Assembly: GCA_014529385.2 (NCBI GenBank)
Contig: CM043963.1
Coordinates: 150,090,107-150,154,106 of the forward strand
Direction of reading: 5' to 3'
DNA: 64,000 nt
DNA from: Adiantum capillus-veneris
Lineage: Eukaryota; Streptophyta; Polypodiopsida; Polypodiales; Pteridaceae
A model generated the notes under the pieces. That model ran no database searches and had not been told where the DNA came from. It saw only the letters and a program-made list of their open reading frames with translations. Positions 34,307 to 45,800 of this stretch are shown piece after piece (position 1 is the first letter of the stretch; the number at the start of each line of letters is the position of its first letter). Made by a program: the position numbers and the translations under genes.

Positions 34307-34853
34307 CTATGGCTCCTTTGATGCTTCCACTTTGTCTAGAGTCCTGCTTCTTTCATCTTTAAGAATCTCCATGGCTAAAAATTCCTGAAACCATCTCCAA
34401 CACAAAACCATGAACATACCTATTCCATGTAAAGTGAAGGAAAAAAATCTCGTCTTCTCTAAAGACTGTATGCAATGTAGATGAACATAGAGACGGAGTG
34501 ACAACCCGTTCATCAAACACATGCAAACAATGCGCTCGAATCTTTTCTGTTTGATCTAAATCAATCAACTATGGCAAATCACAATGGAAATGCCCATGCT
34601 TGGTGCTCATACTATCATGTGCTCGTTCGGAAACTGTGTCATGCCAAGGAAGAGACATGGAATGTTACTTCCTGACATACAAACATTTCAACTTTTCATG
34701 AACAATCCGCATACATTCGTGCTCATCCATGAGAGAAACGTGCTCAACATACAATATGTCATGCCTAGGAAAAGGGATCACATAACGATGCTGACTAAAA
34801 TACTGGAAACCTTCACGAATGAAACACTCGAACAATGCGTGTGTATCAATCAT
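34307..34853 (-). other. Conserved tail of element C between protease and 3' LTR
   Basis: Counterpart of 29054-29530 in element D: YVIPFPRHDILYVEHVSLMD and ECMRIVHEKLK are shared, followed by HSMSLPWHDT and HGHFHC. At least two stops interrupt it. Function unknown; no pol domain. Confidence 0.4.
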
Positions 34854-34871
34854 GCGAACACATAATACTTC

Positions 34872-37279
34872 CTATGATGGTTCTTTGGACCAAGGCTCGA
34901 GAGCCAAGATCGCTTCTGCGGGATCTATCGAATCGTCTTGTGGGGGATCTGTGGACCTCGACTCCAGAGCCAATATCGATTCTTGGTGATTGATCGATTC
35001 TACAACGAGGTTAGCTTCGCTAGAAAAAGCATCAACTAACACATCATCCTTGTGAACAATCACATCATCTTCATGCAATTCATCATGCTTGTCTTTTTCA
35101 TCCAAAGCATCATACAAATCATTATCCTTCAAATCATCATGCTTCTCATAATCATGCAAGTTCTGTGTATCATGCTGTGGAGAAAAAGAGATTGAAAGAA
35201 TCTCCTTATCCTGAATCCTTTCAATCTTGTCCTGCATATTAGCAATGAGAGATAGAGAAGGAACAGTGTCCACTCCATGAAAGATAGTAGGAGAATCACT
35301 TTTGGCATTGAGAGTTATAGTGTTAGCCGCAAATTTTATGACAGCATCAGTCTCACGAAACCACTTAATGCCTAAAATCATATCACATCCTGAGAGCGGA
35401 GAAACAACAAATCTTCCAGTGAAGGCAGTCTGTTGAAGTGCAAACAGCACATCAAGGCACTCCTCCGTGATGAGAGCGTCCATACGGGATGAAAGCCAGA
35501 GACCTCGATAGGAGATCTCGGACTAACTTCGAGGCGGACTTAGCGAAACCGCGAAACGCGTTTCGGCAAGGGTGAAACGTGAAAAGCCTGAAACGTTTCA
35601 GCATGCACGTGAAACGCCTCTGCTGGAACGCCTAAAATTTTTGGGGGTTTTTAACATGTGCACACCTATTCTATATATATATATAATACTATATACACCC
35701 TAAAAAGGCATTTCAGTCATACGTTTCACCGAGGCTCCTCGCTTGGGTGAAACGTTTCGGGTGAAACGTTTCAGGTCTGAAACGTTTTGCGGTTACGCTG
35801 GGCGGGCTCTCTCAACAAGAGAGAAACTGATCACATCATGCATACTACCTGGGTCAAACAAATTGACAAAACGGTGCCCCGACGTATGACCATAACATTT
35901 AATGAGAGAATCATCAATGGGAGGGTCTTGAGAAACTTCGGGCACAATCGTGCATTGACAGATGTAGTGGGTGCTGTGGGTTCTTTAGATTCATTCGATT
36001 CAAGCTTAGGACATATTCTTTTGATGTGACCCTTAATGTGACAATGAAAACAACGACCTTCTTTAGAATAAGTGATTTGTTCTTCAGAAGTGATGTATCC
36101 TCCTACAATTCCTTGTGCTACCTTTTCATATGGAGTAAGCTTAGGTTTAGCAGTTGTGTTAGCTTTACCCTTAGATTCATTGGAAGAATTCTTTGATGAG
36201 ATACTGTTGGTAGATTGGTTAGAAGAGTTATCATTCTTACCGTTCTTACCGTTCTGAGGGTTTTGAGAAGTCTGCGAGGTACTTGTAGAAGTCTTGTTCT
36301 CCTTAGGCTTTCCCTTGTTGTGCTTCATCTCTTGTGCGAGAGCAATCGCTACCGCCTTGTTGAGATCGATTGGATCAAATACCTCGACATCGTACTTGAC
36401 ATACTCGTCCAATCTAAAGAGAAAAGCCTCTTTGCGCTCATCATCCGACATGCGTAGTTGGGTACCTAGCTGCAAAACACGATTAGAAAAAAGACATGAC
36501 CGGCATACCATTTTTCTTGAGAGCGCGCCAATCGTCCTTCAATCGTGCGAGGTACTGAGGTGGCATAAACCGCGCCTTGAGCTTGTCTTGGAAATTAGCC
36601 CAACTAAAAGAGGGGCATGAAATCGTCGGGCTGCCTCAAGGTGCGCGGCTAGCTGTGCCTCTTGCCATGCGTGGTACCAATTAATGGCATCACCGGCAAG
36701 GTACATAGATGTCGTCAAAACTTTGCTATTGCTCGTCTTCTTAGTTGTCGCAAAATAAGCATTAAATTGATGCAACCAAGAATGAATAACTGTAGCATCC
36801 ATCTTACCGTCATACTTACTGAAAATCAACTTTTCTGTGACTGGATGGTTGGAATCCGCGTCATGGCTTGCGCCACCTGACGAACTTCCACGATCTTTGG
36901 GTGGTTTGGTCTTTGAGGCTAGGACTTGGGCAATCAATTCTTGAGTGCATAGCTCTCGTCGATCCTCACGCTCGGCCTCCAAAGCCAATCTATGAGCGGC
37001 ACGATCGGCCTCCAATGCTACATTTCGTGCTGCCGCTTCTTCCTTCCTTAGTTCTTTTCTTTCTTTTCTTGCGTCGCGCTCGCGTTCCAAAGCAAGGCGC
37101 TTGTCTTCTTGTCTATCCATCATGGCCATCATCTACTTCATCATTGCCTCCATAGGGTCTGGCGTAGATGGCGAAGGGGGAGGGTTGGAAAAATCTCCTG
37201 GTGGGGAGAATCCTTCGTCGCCTCTCTCATGCTCATCACCTGAATGCGAAGTATCCATGCCGCTTCGGGTGACGACCAT
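34872..37279 (-). pseudogene. Element C gag-protease polyprotein, disrupted by a MITE
   Basis: gag starts at 37279 (MVVTRSGMDTSHSGDEHERG), with a charged helical region (37130-36930), LIFSKYDGKMDATVIHSWLH, a pair of nearly compensating frameshifts around 36610-36520, SNRVLQLGTQLRMSDDERKE and a canonical knuckle CFHCHIKGHIKRIC near 36060. The protease start FDPGSMHDVI lies near 35850. A 260-bp MITE (35541-35800) then interrupts the frame just after FSLVERAR. The rest (35483-34872) has CDMILGIKWF and an Asp/His/Lys-rich tail (KHDDLKDNDLYDALDEKDKH). Not functional as it stands. Confidence 0.8.
35541..35800. mobile_element. hAT-type MITE with GAAACG subterminal repeats
   Basis: 260 bp. Ends TAGCGAAACCGC and, in reverse complement, CAGCGTAACCGC, the TA/CA-starting short inverted repeats typical of hAT. 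Flanks GGCGGACT (35533-35540) and GGCGGGCT (35801-35808) are an 8-bp duplication with one difference; element D has one copy at the equivalent site (28391-28398). GAAACG/CGTTTC motifs cluster in both arms (35549-35625 and 35726-35790), around an AT-rich middle with a short (TA)n. No coding capacity. Confidence 0.8.
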
Positions 37280-37739
37280 GCACTATGATCTTGGGGTCTT
37301 AAGCTTGCAAGGAACTTGGGTTCTTGAGGGTCTTGAGGTTCTTGAGGTCCTTGATTCATGAGAATCTTGGGTTCTTGAGGTTCTTGAGTCTTGAGGTACT
37401 TGGGTGCTTGGGGTTCTTGAGGTTTTCTTTCGCTTGTAGATCGCATTGGAGAAGGATCTTCTCTTCACCAAAGTTCTACCCTTTTCTGCGCAGGCGCACT
37501 GCTTGGCGGCCTTGCGCTCACGTCGATTGGCCGGCCGCTAAGTGCACGGTCCACTCTCGATGAGTGAAAAGAGACACAAGGGCAGGCTAAACAAACCCTT
37601 CTTTCTTCGGATTCCTTTCACTCTTCAACAAAACACGATTAGGAATCGCCACGCCCAAGTAAACTTCGGTTCGTGCGATCGCAACAAGCAAAAAAAATTA
37701 TTGTGGTTCTTTCCTTGAGTACTGCAGAACACTTCCAAA

Positions 37740-37751
37740 GCTCTGATACCA
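37740..37751 (-). other. Primer binding site of element C
   Basis: TGGTATCAGAGC on the minus strand, one base after the LTR end ACCTTACA. Confidence 0.9.
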
Positions 37752-37752
37752 A

Positions 37753-39061
37753 TGTAAGGTGCAGCGGAATGAATGTTGTATTTTCTCAAGATTAGTGATC
37801 TTTATTGCTCAAGGTTCCTTTTAGTTCTTAGGGAAAGAGAGAGCTTTCCGTCTTGTGGAGAGTGCTATGATCACGAACAAAGTGAGTGGATATTGTGCGT
37901 GCAAGTGAATGAGACTAAGAGAAGGAAAGAGAAGAGAGAAGACACCGAGAGGTTGTAAAACCCTCCTCCGAAGGCCCCACTCTCGTCGGCGAGAGTGGTC
38001 TACTTTGATTGCACAAAGGTGTACAATGCGAATGCAATAGACTGATGCAATGCAACTATGCCGATGGTGACGACGGTGATGACGACGACGACTCAATGGC
38101 TGAAATCTGTAGGCTTCTAATCGCTGAATTCGGGGGCTGTTTTGGTGGCTGAAAATGACTGTTTTGGCTGCGTTTTCTTGGGCTAAAGATAGGGGAACTG
38201 TTGCGACCAATCTCGGGCTGATCTGCTGTGCTTCATCTGCTGATAATGCTGCGTTTTCCAATGCTGAATTGCTGATCCAAAAACGCTGGAATGGCAGAGG
38301 TGCTACTGCGTTTTATGGCTGAAAACGCTGGTTCAAAAACGTAAGGCTATGGGTACTGCTGCTACAAACGGGATGAATCTGCAACTGCTAGATGACTTGG
38401 GGAGTGAGGGCAATCAAGCAAAGGCTGAAATCGCCATGGGATCTCGTATGGCTGAGGAAAGGCAAAAACGCTACCAGGCTGAACTGTGGGAAAACGCTAA
38501 TGCTGATGTGGTTCTGTCGCGGGAAAAACACCGAGGGCGGGGTTGATCTGCAAGGGACTAACGCCAGAAGGGGGAATACTTCAGGTGATGCTGATGCTCT
38601 GTGAAAACGCCAAGGAAGTGGGAGGTATGGCGATGGCAGGTCATGAGGGGGGGGTACTGCTGAGAAGTTGCCTGTTGAGCGGGAAGCTCCTGCTGCCTCT
38701 TCTGCCAGAAAGTGCTAACTTGGGTTTGCTTATATATTAACTTAGCAAAATTGCCCTACCTACTTTTCTTGGAAAGTCACTAAAAAATAATAAGTGAAAA
38801 TCCCAATAAATAGGAAAATAGGCTAAATGCACTGGAAAATTCCCCTAACTGATGCAAATGGGTTCTGATGGGAATTCCGATGATCATGCTATGTGCAACC
38901 GGAGGATATGCATCTATGCTAAGTGACTGGGCATGCACGGTCTACGAATAGACTCACAAAAGTGCCAGATCATTGCTAATCTAGACTTGACTGAACTGAC
39001 TGAACCCTGTTGTAGTGTAGCTTGTCCACTGACACATAGGGTTGGGATGTGTCACGTGACA
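37753..39061 (-). repeat. 5' LTR of element C
   Basis: 1309 bp, minus strand, near identical to 32809-34115. It contains GCTTATATATTAAC (near 38728-38741 on the plus strand, TATA-like in either orientation) and the GGGGCCTTCGGAGGAGGG block conserved in element D and in the solo LTR at 53456. Confidence 0.9.
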
Positions 39062-39066
39062 CCCAA

Positions 39067-39427
39067 CGTTTTTCATGGGTAGCAAATGCATTGCTTGGAG
39101 ATCACCTCTACGGTGCAGCGCTATCTCACGGCGGTCTTTCACAGGCCGTGTGCCCATGCAGTAGCAGGTCTCCTCGACCGAGATCCAGATCCACATCTAG
39201 ATCTAGCCAGGAGGAGATGCACCAAATCTATGATCTCAGAGCATGTTGGAGGTGATGCACATGCCGAGGCCGTGTCAGTGGTCTCCTGTGCAGGAGCAGT
39301 TGGCAGTGTCAGTAGCAGTCGCAGTTGTGTGTGCCCCGGGTCTATCCATTGGGCATGTCAGTTCTATGCTGGACCACCCTTGGTCACTTGTATCAGCAAA
39401 TTTGTTATCAGCATGGAGAGCCTTTCC

Positions 39428-39514
<87 letters not shown>

Positions 39515-39842
39515 CTCAGATGTCCAATCTCTTTCTACCTGAGTGATCTCTCTTCTCGACAAGTGTGCCTTGTTCATGTGTTTGGCATTGCAGGTGTTCT
39601 AGATCGGAGTCAAGGTACCCACCGGATCACAAGTCAGTTCTTGTCCTCATTGCATCTTCCACTACCACCTTTGACAAAATGATGCGACACTCCAGATCCA
39701 GAACCGTACAATCACTCACTGATTCGGACGGACAAGCCAATCGTCCTTAAAGATTCACTATCCGAACAAAACCCCGAATAAATTTTCTAATTGCTTTGTA
39801 TTTAGATACTTTTTGAACTTTGTTTCAGAAAGTATTGTTTAA
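39067..39842. other. Unassigned sequence with an 80-bp CT tract
   Basis: Old target sequence between element C and LINE B. The open frames through it are short or run through the (CT)n tract (39432-39511), and I recognise none of them. It continues at 47350 beyond LINE B, joined through the duplication AGTATTGTTTAA. Confidence 0.5.
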
Positions 39843-40300
39843 CATTACGCCAATCAACGCGCTTGCTCGCTGCTGCTGTACACTCACGCTGCGCCATCGC
39901 CATCGCCATCGCCATCGCCTCCCCCCCCCCCCCCCCCGACCTCGCGTGCTGCCCGCTGCCCTCCCTCGCACTGCCCTCAGCCCCTGCTGCCCCCCCCCCC
40001 CACACGCTGCCCTGTTCCAGCCAGTCCGCCAGCCCTCAGCCCGTGCTGCCGCCGCACGCCCCTCAGCCTCAACCCCTGCTGCCGCCGCATGCCCTCAGCC
40101 CTCAGCCCCAACCCGCTTTATCCCCCCCCCCCCCCCCCCCCATTCACCCCGTTCACCCATCAGTTTGGACCCTCCGCCTCGGTTGCTCCCTGCAGATTCG
40201 GCACTTTCGGCATCTGTTCCAACTCCTTGGAGCAGTGTTGGCACGCCCTTTTGCAACACCCTCCCGTCGTCCTCTTCTTACGCCACAGCAGTAGACACAG

Positions 40301-40849
40301 ATGGAGGCTCCAGCTTCGCAACAGAGGGACTCGCCAGAAGCCCCCTCGCCCGACCCCGCTCAGCCCACCATTCGACTTGCTCTCTCGCCTACAAAGCAAG
40401 CGAGCCTTGCCGCCAAGGTAGAGCGATTGCAGGCGACCTCGGTCCAAGTTACCGGGGAACGCCCCTAGCCCTCGTTCCGACGTTCGGGAGCATTTTTCCC
40501 TCCCGAACGTTCCGAACGGTCCCGGAACGTTCCGACGTCCGAGTGGCCAAGTCAAACCGGAACGGGCCGTTCCGGAACGTTCCGGAACCCCGTGGAACAG
40601 CCAATGGCTACAAACAAATTTGGCAAAAATTGAAAAAATTGAAGTAAATGTTTGGCCTTCTTTTTGAAGTGTAAAAGGCCTCAAGGACTCATAAAATGCA
40701 CCCCCCTCCCCCTTTCTCTCCACAAGCTAATCCTCAAGGCTCAAGCTCTCCCCCTCTCACACTCTCAAGATCTCTCCCTCTCAAGACTCACTCTCTCAAG
40801 GCTCAAGGCTTCAAGCCTTCAAGCTCTCTTCCTCTCCCTCCCACTCTCT

Positions 40850-40904
<55 letters not shown>

Positions 40905-42884
40905 CTAGTCATAGCAAGGTTGAATGGTCTTCAAAACGAGTTTTTTGTGAGTATTAGAGTCAAAGCACTCTAATACTCGTTGTATTTAAACACAAGGAGC
41001 TAAAAAATGCACTATTTGGGTGTTTTTTATACCTCCCGTTCCGCGCCGTTCCCGTTCCGGACCCCTAGCCATTCCCCCGTTCCGCGGGGATCCCGTCGCC
41101 GTTCCCATTCCGCGTTCCAGGTAACTATGCCTCGGTCATCTGCAAGATTCTCGGCACCCGACCTAGCAGAGGAGAGCTGCGAGACCTTCTCCAGGCCCGC
41201 CTTCTCGCAGAGGTGGGAAAGATTTTGGATGTCCACATTCTCGGACGGGTTACTACCAATCGATTTGAGTCCTCCGGATGGCGTCCAAGGTCATAGCTAT
41301 GAGTCCACTTGCCATCCGAGCCTCACAGCCCACTTAGACAGTGCGACATGTTTTGACCCAGCTTCGATTTCTAGAGAGAGGCAGACATCCCCCTCTGAGT
41401 CCTTTCTTTCTGGGTTAACGAGAGACCTACCACTTTCTTTCCAGGATCGGTTCCAGCCAATGGGCAACGTCCTGGAGACACCTCGTACGGCAACATCAGT
41501 AGCTGCCAAGGCGGTTGGCATTCCCTCAGTTCGAGTTTTGGTCAGAGATACCCACACGCTCCCGAAGGTTATCCTTCTACCTCGGGTGAGAAGGGGTTGG
41601 TTTCGACAGAGTGTGGAGTACTCGGGCCTCCCGAACCAGTGCTTCATTTGCAGCCAGATGGGCCATCTAGCGAAGGCCTATCCACGGAGGAGGCCGCAAC
41701 TTGCACCACAACCTCAGCCCCAGCCTACCAGGGCTGGCCCGCAGCCACAGCCAGCGGCATAGCGTACAGATGCAGAGCCACCCTCCGAGCCTGGGCTCCA
41801 GCAGAGGAGGGGTGGCAGCAGGCCTGTGGCCGCCGACGCCAGGGGCCACAGCGTCAGCCTGGCACTCAGAGTGGCCCTCAGGTGCCTACTCACCAGTAGT
41901 GGGTTCCCACGGGGAACCGTTTTGGTCCTCTTGAGCAGGAGGAGATCCCTACGCCAGCCTCCACCTCCGCTTCTCCCTCGACAGCCGCTCCCCCCCCCCC
42001 CACAGTTTCCTCCCTCTGCCTCATCCTCCCCGCCTTCTGCTCCCATCGCCTCTCCACCCCGCCCCTCTACCTCTGTCGCCCCATCCAGCCCCTCTTCTCC
42101 GCCACTCTCCCCAGCTCCCTCTCCTCCTCCTGCTCCAGTTCCTCAGTCGGCTCAGGCGACTGGTTCCTCTCCGGCGGCTAGGAGATCTCTTGGCAGCGCC
42201 TTTGCCACAAGTCGCCTAGCGCGAGAGGGTCAGCCCTTCTTGCGGCCCCCTCTACAGATTCAGACATCCTCCCTTGCAGCCATCCCTCATGGGCTGACGA
42301 GCATTGACATCAGACGCCGCTGGGACTTCTATGACTATGGGTTCACTCATTTTCTCGACAACTCCGCAGCAGACCATGAGGCAGCCTGTTTCAGGGTCCA
42401 TGTTTTGTTCCTCGCCGCTAGGCGGACAGAGGCCCTGGACTCAGCAGTTGGTTTCTCCTTCCCCCTCTGTGGTAGGACCGAAACAGAGTGGTCCCTTGAC
42501 TCAGTGGTGGGATGGTTGCATACACAGGTCTTAGAGTTCTCTCACCACATGGGAGAACTTGGAGTTACAGATATGCTACAGACTCTGTGGCCATTGGCCA
42601 AGTTTGCGGTGACACCCCCAGACTCAGCAAGATGTAGGCACATTGTGGTGTACTTCTTTGCTAATACGCAGTGTTTGCCTTGCTATGTATACATTCATGA
42701 GGACTCCTGGACAGAGGAGGTTGCGTTACGTACGGCTCGCTCTGCCTGGGCTTGGGCTAGGCACTCACTGCAGTCACGCCTATCTAGAGGACGCTCGGAT
42801 GCGGATTACTCCCCATCCAAGCCTACCTCGAAGATAGCCCGTCTTGCTGCTGCGGCAGCATCTGTTCTCTGTCGCTCCCCATGA
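40301..42884 (+). pseudogene. LINE B ORF1: DUF4283-like and zinc knuckle, interrupted by hAT derivative
   Basis: Starts at ATG 40301 (MEAPASQQRDSPEAPSPDPA), is interrupted at 40445-41129, then ICKILGTRPSRGELRDLLQA and related DUF4283-like sequence follow with frameshifts around 41240-41400. A knuckle-like CFICSQMGHLAKAY lies near 41641-41685, again with Tyr where the fourth ligand Cys is expected. From 41826 a frame of 352 codons covers a Pro/Ser-rich linker (41930-42170) and a C-terminal domain with ACFRVHVLFLAARR, FSHHMGELGVTDML and YIHEDSWTEEV. Its TGA (42882-42884) overlaps the ORF2 ATG (42881). Role by family: RNA-binding partner of ORF2 protein. Confidence 0.75.
40445..41129 (-). mobile_element. 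Non-autonomous hAT deletion derivative (685 bp)
   Basis: Exact 8-bp target duplication CCTCGGTC (40437-40444 and 41130-41137). Ends CAAGTTACCGGGGAACG and, in reverse complement, CATAGTTACCTGGAACG, close to the 3464-bp hAT at 19471-22934. Interior blocks also match that element's two ends: the CTCAAGGCTCAAG region corresponds to 22480-22600, and the GAGTATTAGAGTCAAAGCAC region to 19620-19660. The transposase is deleted. It carries a (CT)n tract (40854-40899), matching the GA tract at 22435 in the long copy. Confidence 0.85.
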
Positions 42885-45800
42885 GGATCGTCTCATGGAA
42901 CGTGCAGGGACTAGGTGGGCCCCAGTTTCAGCGACAACGAGGCCGATTGCGTCAGGAGCTTCAGCGTTGCCTTGTGGGAGGAGAGAGAGATCTCCTTATG
43001 CTTCAGGAGCACCATCTGTGTGAGAGCCGCATTCGGCATTGTGGTCAAATTTTGCGTGGACGGTATGATACCTTTTGGTCAGCTGCTTTTGGACCTGGAG
43101 GCATCCAGGGAGGGGTATGTATGACTATTGCGGACTCATTGTAGCAGGCCATTGTAGGCAGAGGGATTATTGTGCCAGGCAGGGCTCAGTGGATTACTAT
43201 GCAGGTTCAGGGTGGCCTTGTGGGCTTCCTGAACATCTATGCGCCCAATGTGGCGAGTGCTTGTGCAGAGTTTTGGTCACAGATTGTTGAGTCTTTGCCG
43301 CAGGCCGTTCATTGGTGTATAGGAGGGGACTTCAACATGTTGGAGGACCCTTCTGACAGGATTGGTGGCAGCCATGCTACTGTGCATGGGGTCGAGTTGG
43401 TAGCTTGGGAGAGGTTTTGTATGACTTTGAGGGTCTCAGATACATGGCAGCACTCACGTTTTGTGAGGCCCCCAGACAGTCTTGCCTTCTCTAGATCGGA
43501 CCGCAGAGTGGGAGGAGTGAATCTATCGCGGATAGATCGCTTCTACACTAGTGACCACTTCAGTGACTTGGGGAGTTCAGAGGGCATCCTGGCAGGGACT
43601 TCCTTCTCGGACCATGCACCAGTGATCCTCACAGTGGTAGACATTTAGAGGAGTGGGAGCACGATGCTCCGCATCCCAAAGAGGGTCTTGTTGGACTCAG
43701 CACTCAGAGAGAGGGTAGAGGCTCTCTGGACAGAGGGTATGGACAGACAAGATTCACCTGCAGACGGAGTGGCCTCAGGCCTAGCTCAGCTTAGCCACTT
43801 TTTTCTTCAGGAGTCTCTGGCTCGCCGGGCTGCAGCGAGAGAGGCGGAGCAGCGTCTCAGACGGGGCATTGCTTCACTGCAGAGGATGCAGGAGCAGCAT
43901 CCAGACAGTCCATGGTTGGAGGAGCAGTTACAGCAGGCTCGAGCACAGAGGAGAGGCGTCATGAGTTTGCCTTCCACCAATAGGCATCTCAGTGGACTCA
44001 GGTGGGTGACAGAGTGACTAGTGCTTTGGGACAGTGCGGCCTCGGCATTCGCATGCCAAGGTCAGTCAGTTGAGGAGGCCCGATGGGTCAGTTGCTTGTG
44101 AGCTCGAGGATATGCGTGCAGTCGCTACTAACTTTTACCGTGAGTTACTGTCGGCTGAGCCTCAGTCAGAGCGGCAGGATGCATGCAGGGAGCAAGTTTG
44201 GGCACAGGTGCCATGTCTTGTGACAGAGGAGATGCGCCAGAGGCTAGAGATGCCACTTCAGCTTGAGGAGACACAGCTCTGAGGGCCCTCCCTCGTGGTA
44301 GCTGTCCAGGTGAGGATGGGTTGACTCCCAGCTTTTTCTTGGAGTACTGGGACCTGCTTGGCCCAGATCTTTGTAGTGCTTTATTTTGCACACAGGAGTG
44401 ATGCCTGACAGCATGAGCGAGGGCCTGATCTTCCTCATTCCCAAGGAGGGTGGCTCCTTGGATGAGATTCGACAGTGGCGCCCCATCACCATCCTCAACT
44501 CAACCTACAAAATTCTTGCCAAGGCTCTGAGTTTGAGGATTCAGCCACTTTTAGAGAGCCTTATACATGGGACTCAGACAGGTTTTGTCAAGGAACGCAG
44601 TATCCTTGACAACATCTTTACTTTTTGGGAGGCTTCTGCCCTGGCACGGCTCCATGGTGAGGACCTTGTGATTCTTCTTCTCGATTTTGAGAAGGCCTAC
44701 GACCGAGTTGACTGGGACTTTCTAGAGGGCACTCTTCGCAGGATGGGCTTCTCAGATGCTTGGATCAGAGGGGTGTCAGCTTTGTACAGGCAGGCTCACA
44801 GTCAGGTGCTTTTGGCAGGGGGGAGAAGTGAGCGCTTCATGCTCACACGCTTGGTCAAACAGGGCTGTCCTCTTGCCCCCTTTCTCTTTCTATTCTGTGC
44901 GGAGGCGATGAGCAGATTTTTGGTGTCACGGCAGGTTGGTCTTCGGGGCTTAGCACTCCCTATTCGGGGAGAGGAGCTACTGGACGCTGAATTTGCCGAT
45001 GACTCAGCCTTGTACTTAGATGGCCAGGAGGCCAATCTTCACAGATGTGAGCAGGCTCTGGAGACCTTCTGTTGTGCATCGGGCGCACTGATCAACTGGA
45101 GAAAGACAGTGGCTTTCTCGGTTGGTAGTGCTCCTATGCCAGATTGGATGCCAGGAGAGGGTTTCAGGTGGATTCCCCCAAGGACTGCAGTTCGATACTT
45201 GGGTTGTCAGGTTGGTTTGGACTTGTCTCCTGAGCAACAGATTGCTCCTCTTCTCCTGTCCATCAGGAGAAAGCTGTTACATTGGAGCTCAACACGTCTG
45301 TCGCTGGCTGGTAGAGTAGTAGTTGCCAACCAGGTGCTGTTGGCGACTATGTGGTACATCACCTCCTGTTGGATCTTCTCGAGTTCTTGTATCAGCCAGG
45401 TAGAGAAGCTGATTAGGAACTTCCTCTGGTCAGGACGTGACACTCAGATGGCCCGAGCCAAGGTGGCTTGGTTGGTCATCACGCTTCCTTGTTCTCAGGG
45501 AGGGCTTGGGATCATTGATCCAACACAGCAGAGCAGAGCCCTTCTAGGGAAGTTCATAGTCAAAGGACTTCTTCCAGGTGAGGAGCCCTGGAAGGAGTTC
45601 TTGTTGCAGAGGCTTCGTGCCAGGGTGCCTCAGTCAGGAGGCCCTTGGCAACCTTCGACCAAATGGATCTTTACAGAGATGCGCCGAGTTGGTTTGAGCA
45701 GGAGACTGGAGGACCGTTTCGCTGTGAGTTTGCTTTGTTCTTGGGAGCTCCTACGGCGTGGCCTGGAGCAGCGACAGCCGATGTGCACGGAGGAGCGCCT

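Larger units (their letters stand above)
32809..39061 (-). mobile_element. Element C: complete gag-protease-only LTR retrotransposon, target duplication CCCAA
   Basis: 6253 bp on the minus strand with every structural hallmark. 5' LTR 37753-39061 (TGTCACGTGACACCC-like start to CACCTTACA), primer site TGGTATCAGAGC at 37751-37740, gag-protease, polypurine tract AAAAGGAGGGGA next to the 3' LTR 34115-32809, and CCCAA on both sides. The LTRs (1309 and 1307 bp) are almost identical by eye, which suggests recent movement. Yet the internal 3.6 kb, of which 260 bp is a MITE, has no reverse transcriptase, RNase H or integrase. Element D has the same content. Confidence 0.9.

Noticed and set aside
39863-40421. 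Proline-rich proteins in the LINE B 5' region
   Set aside because: Overlapping frames through C-rich leader sequence upstream of ORF1; not conserved as a frame in LINE A.
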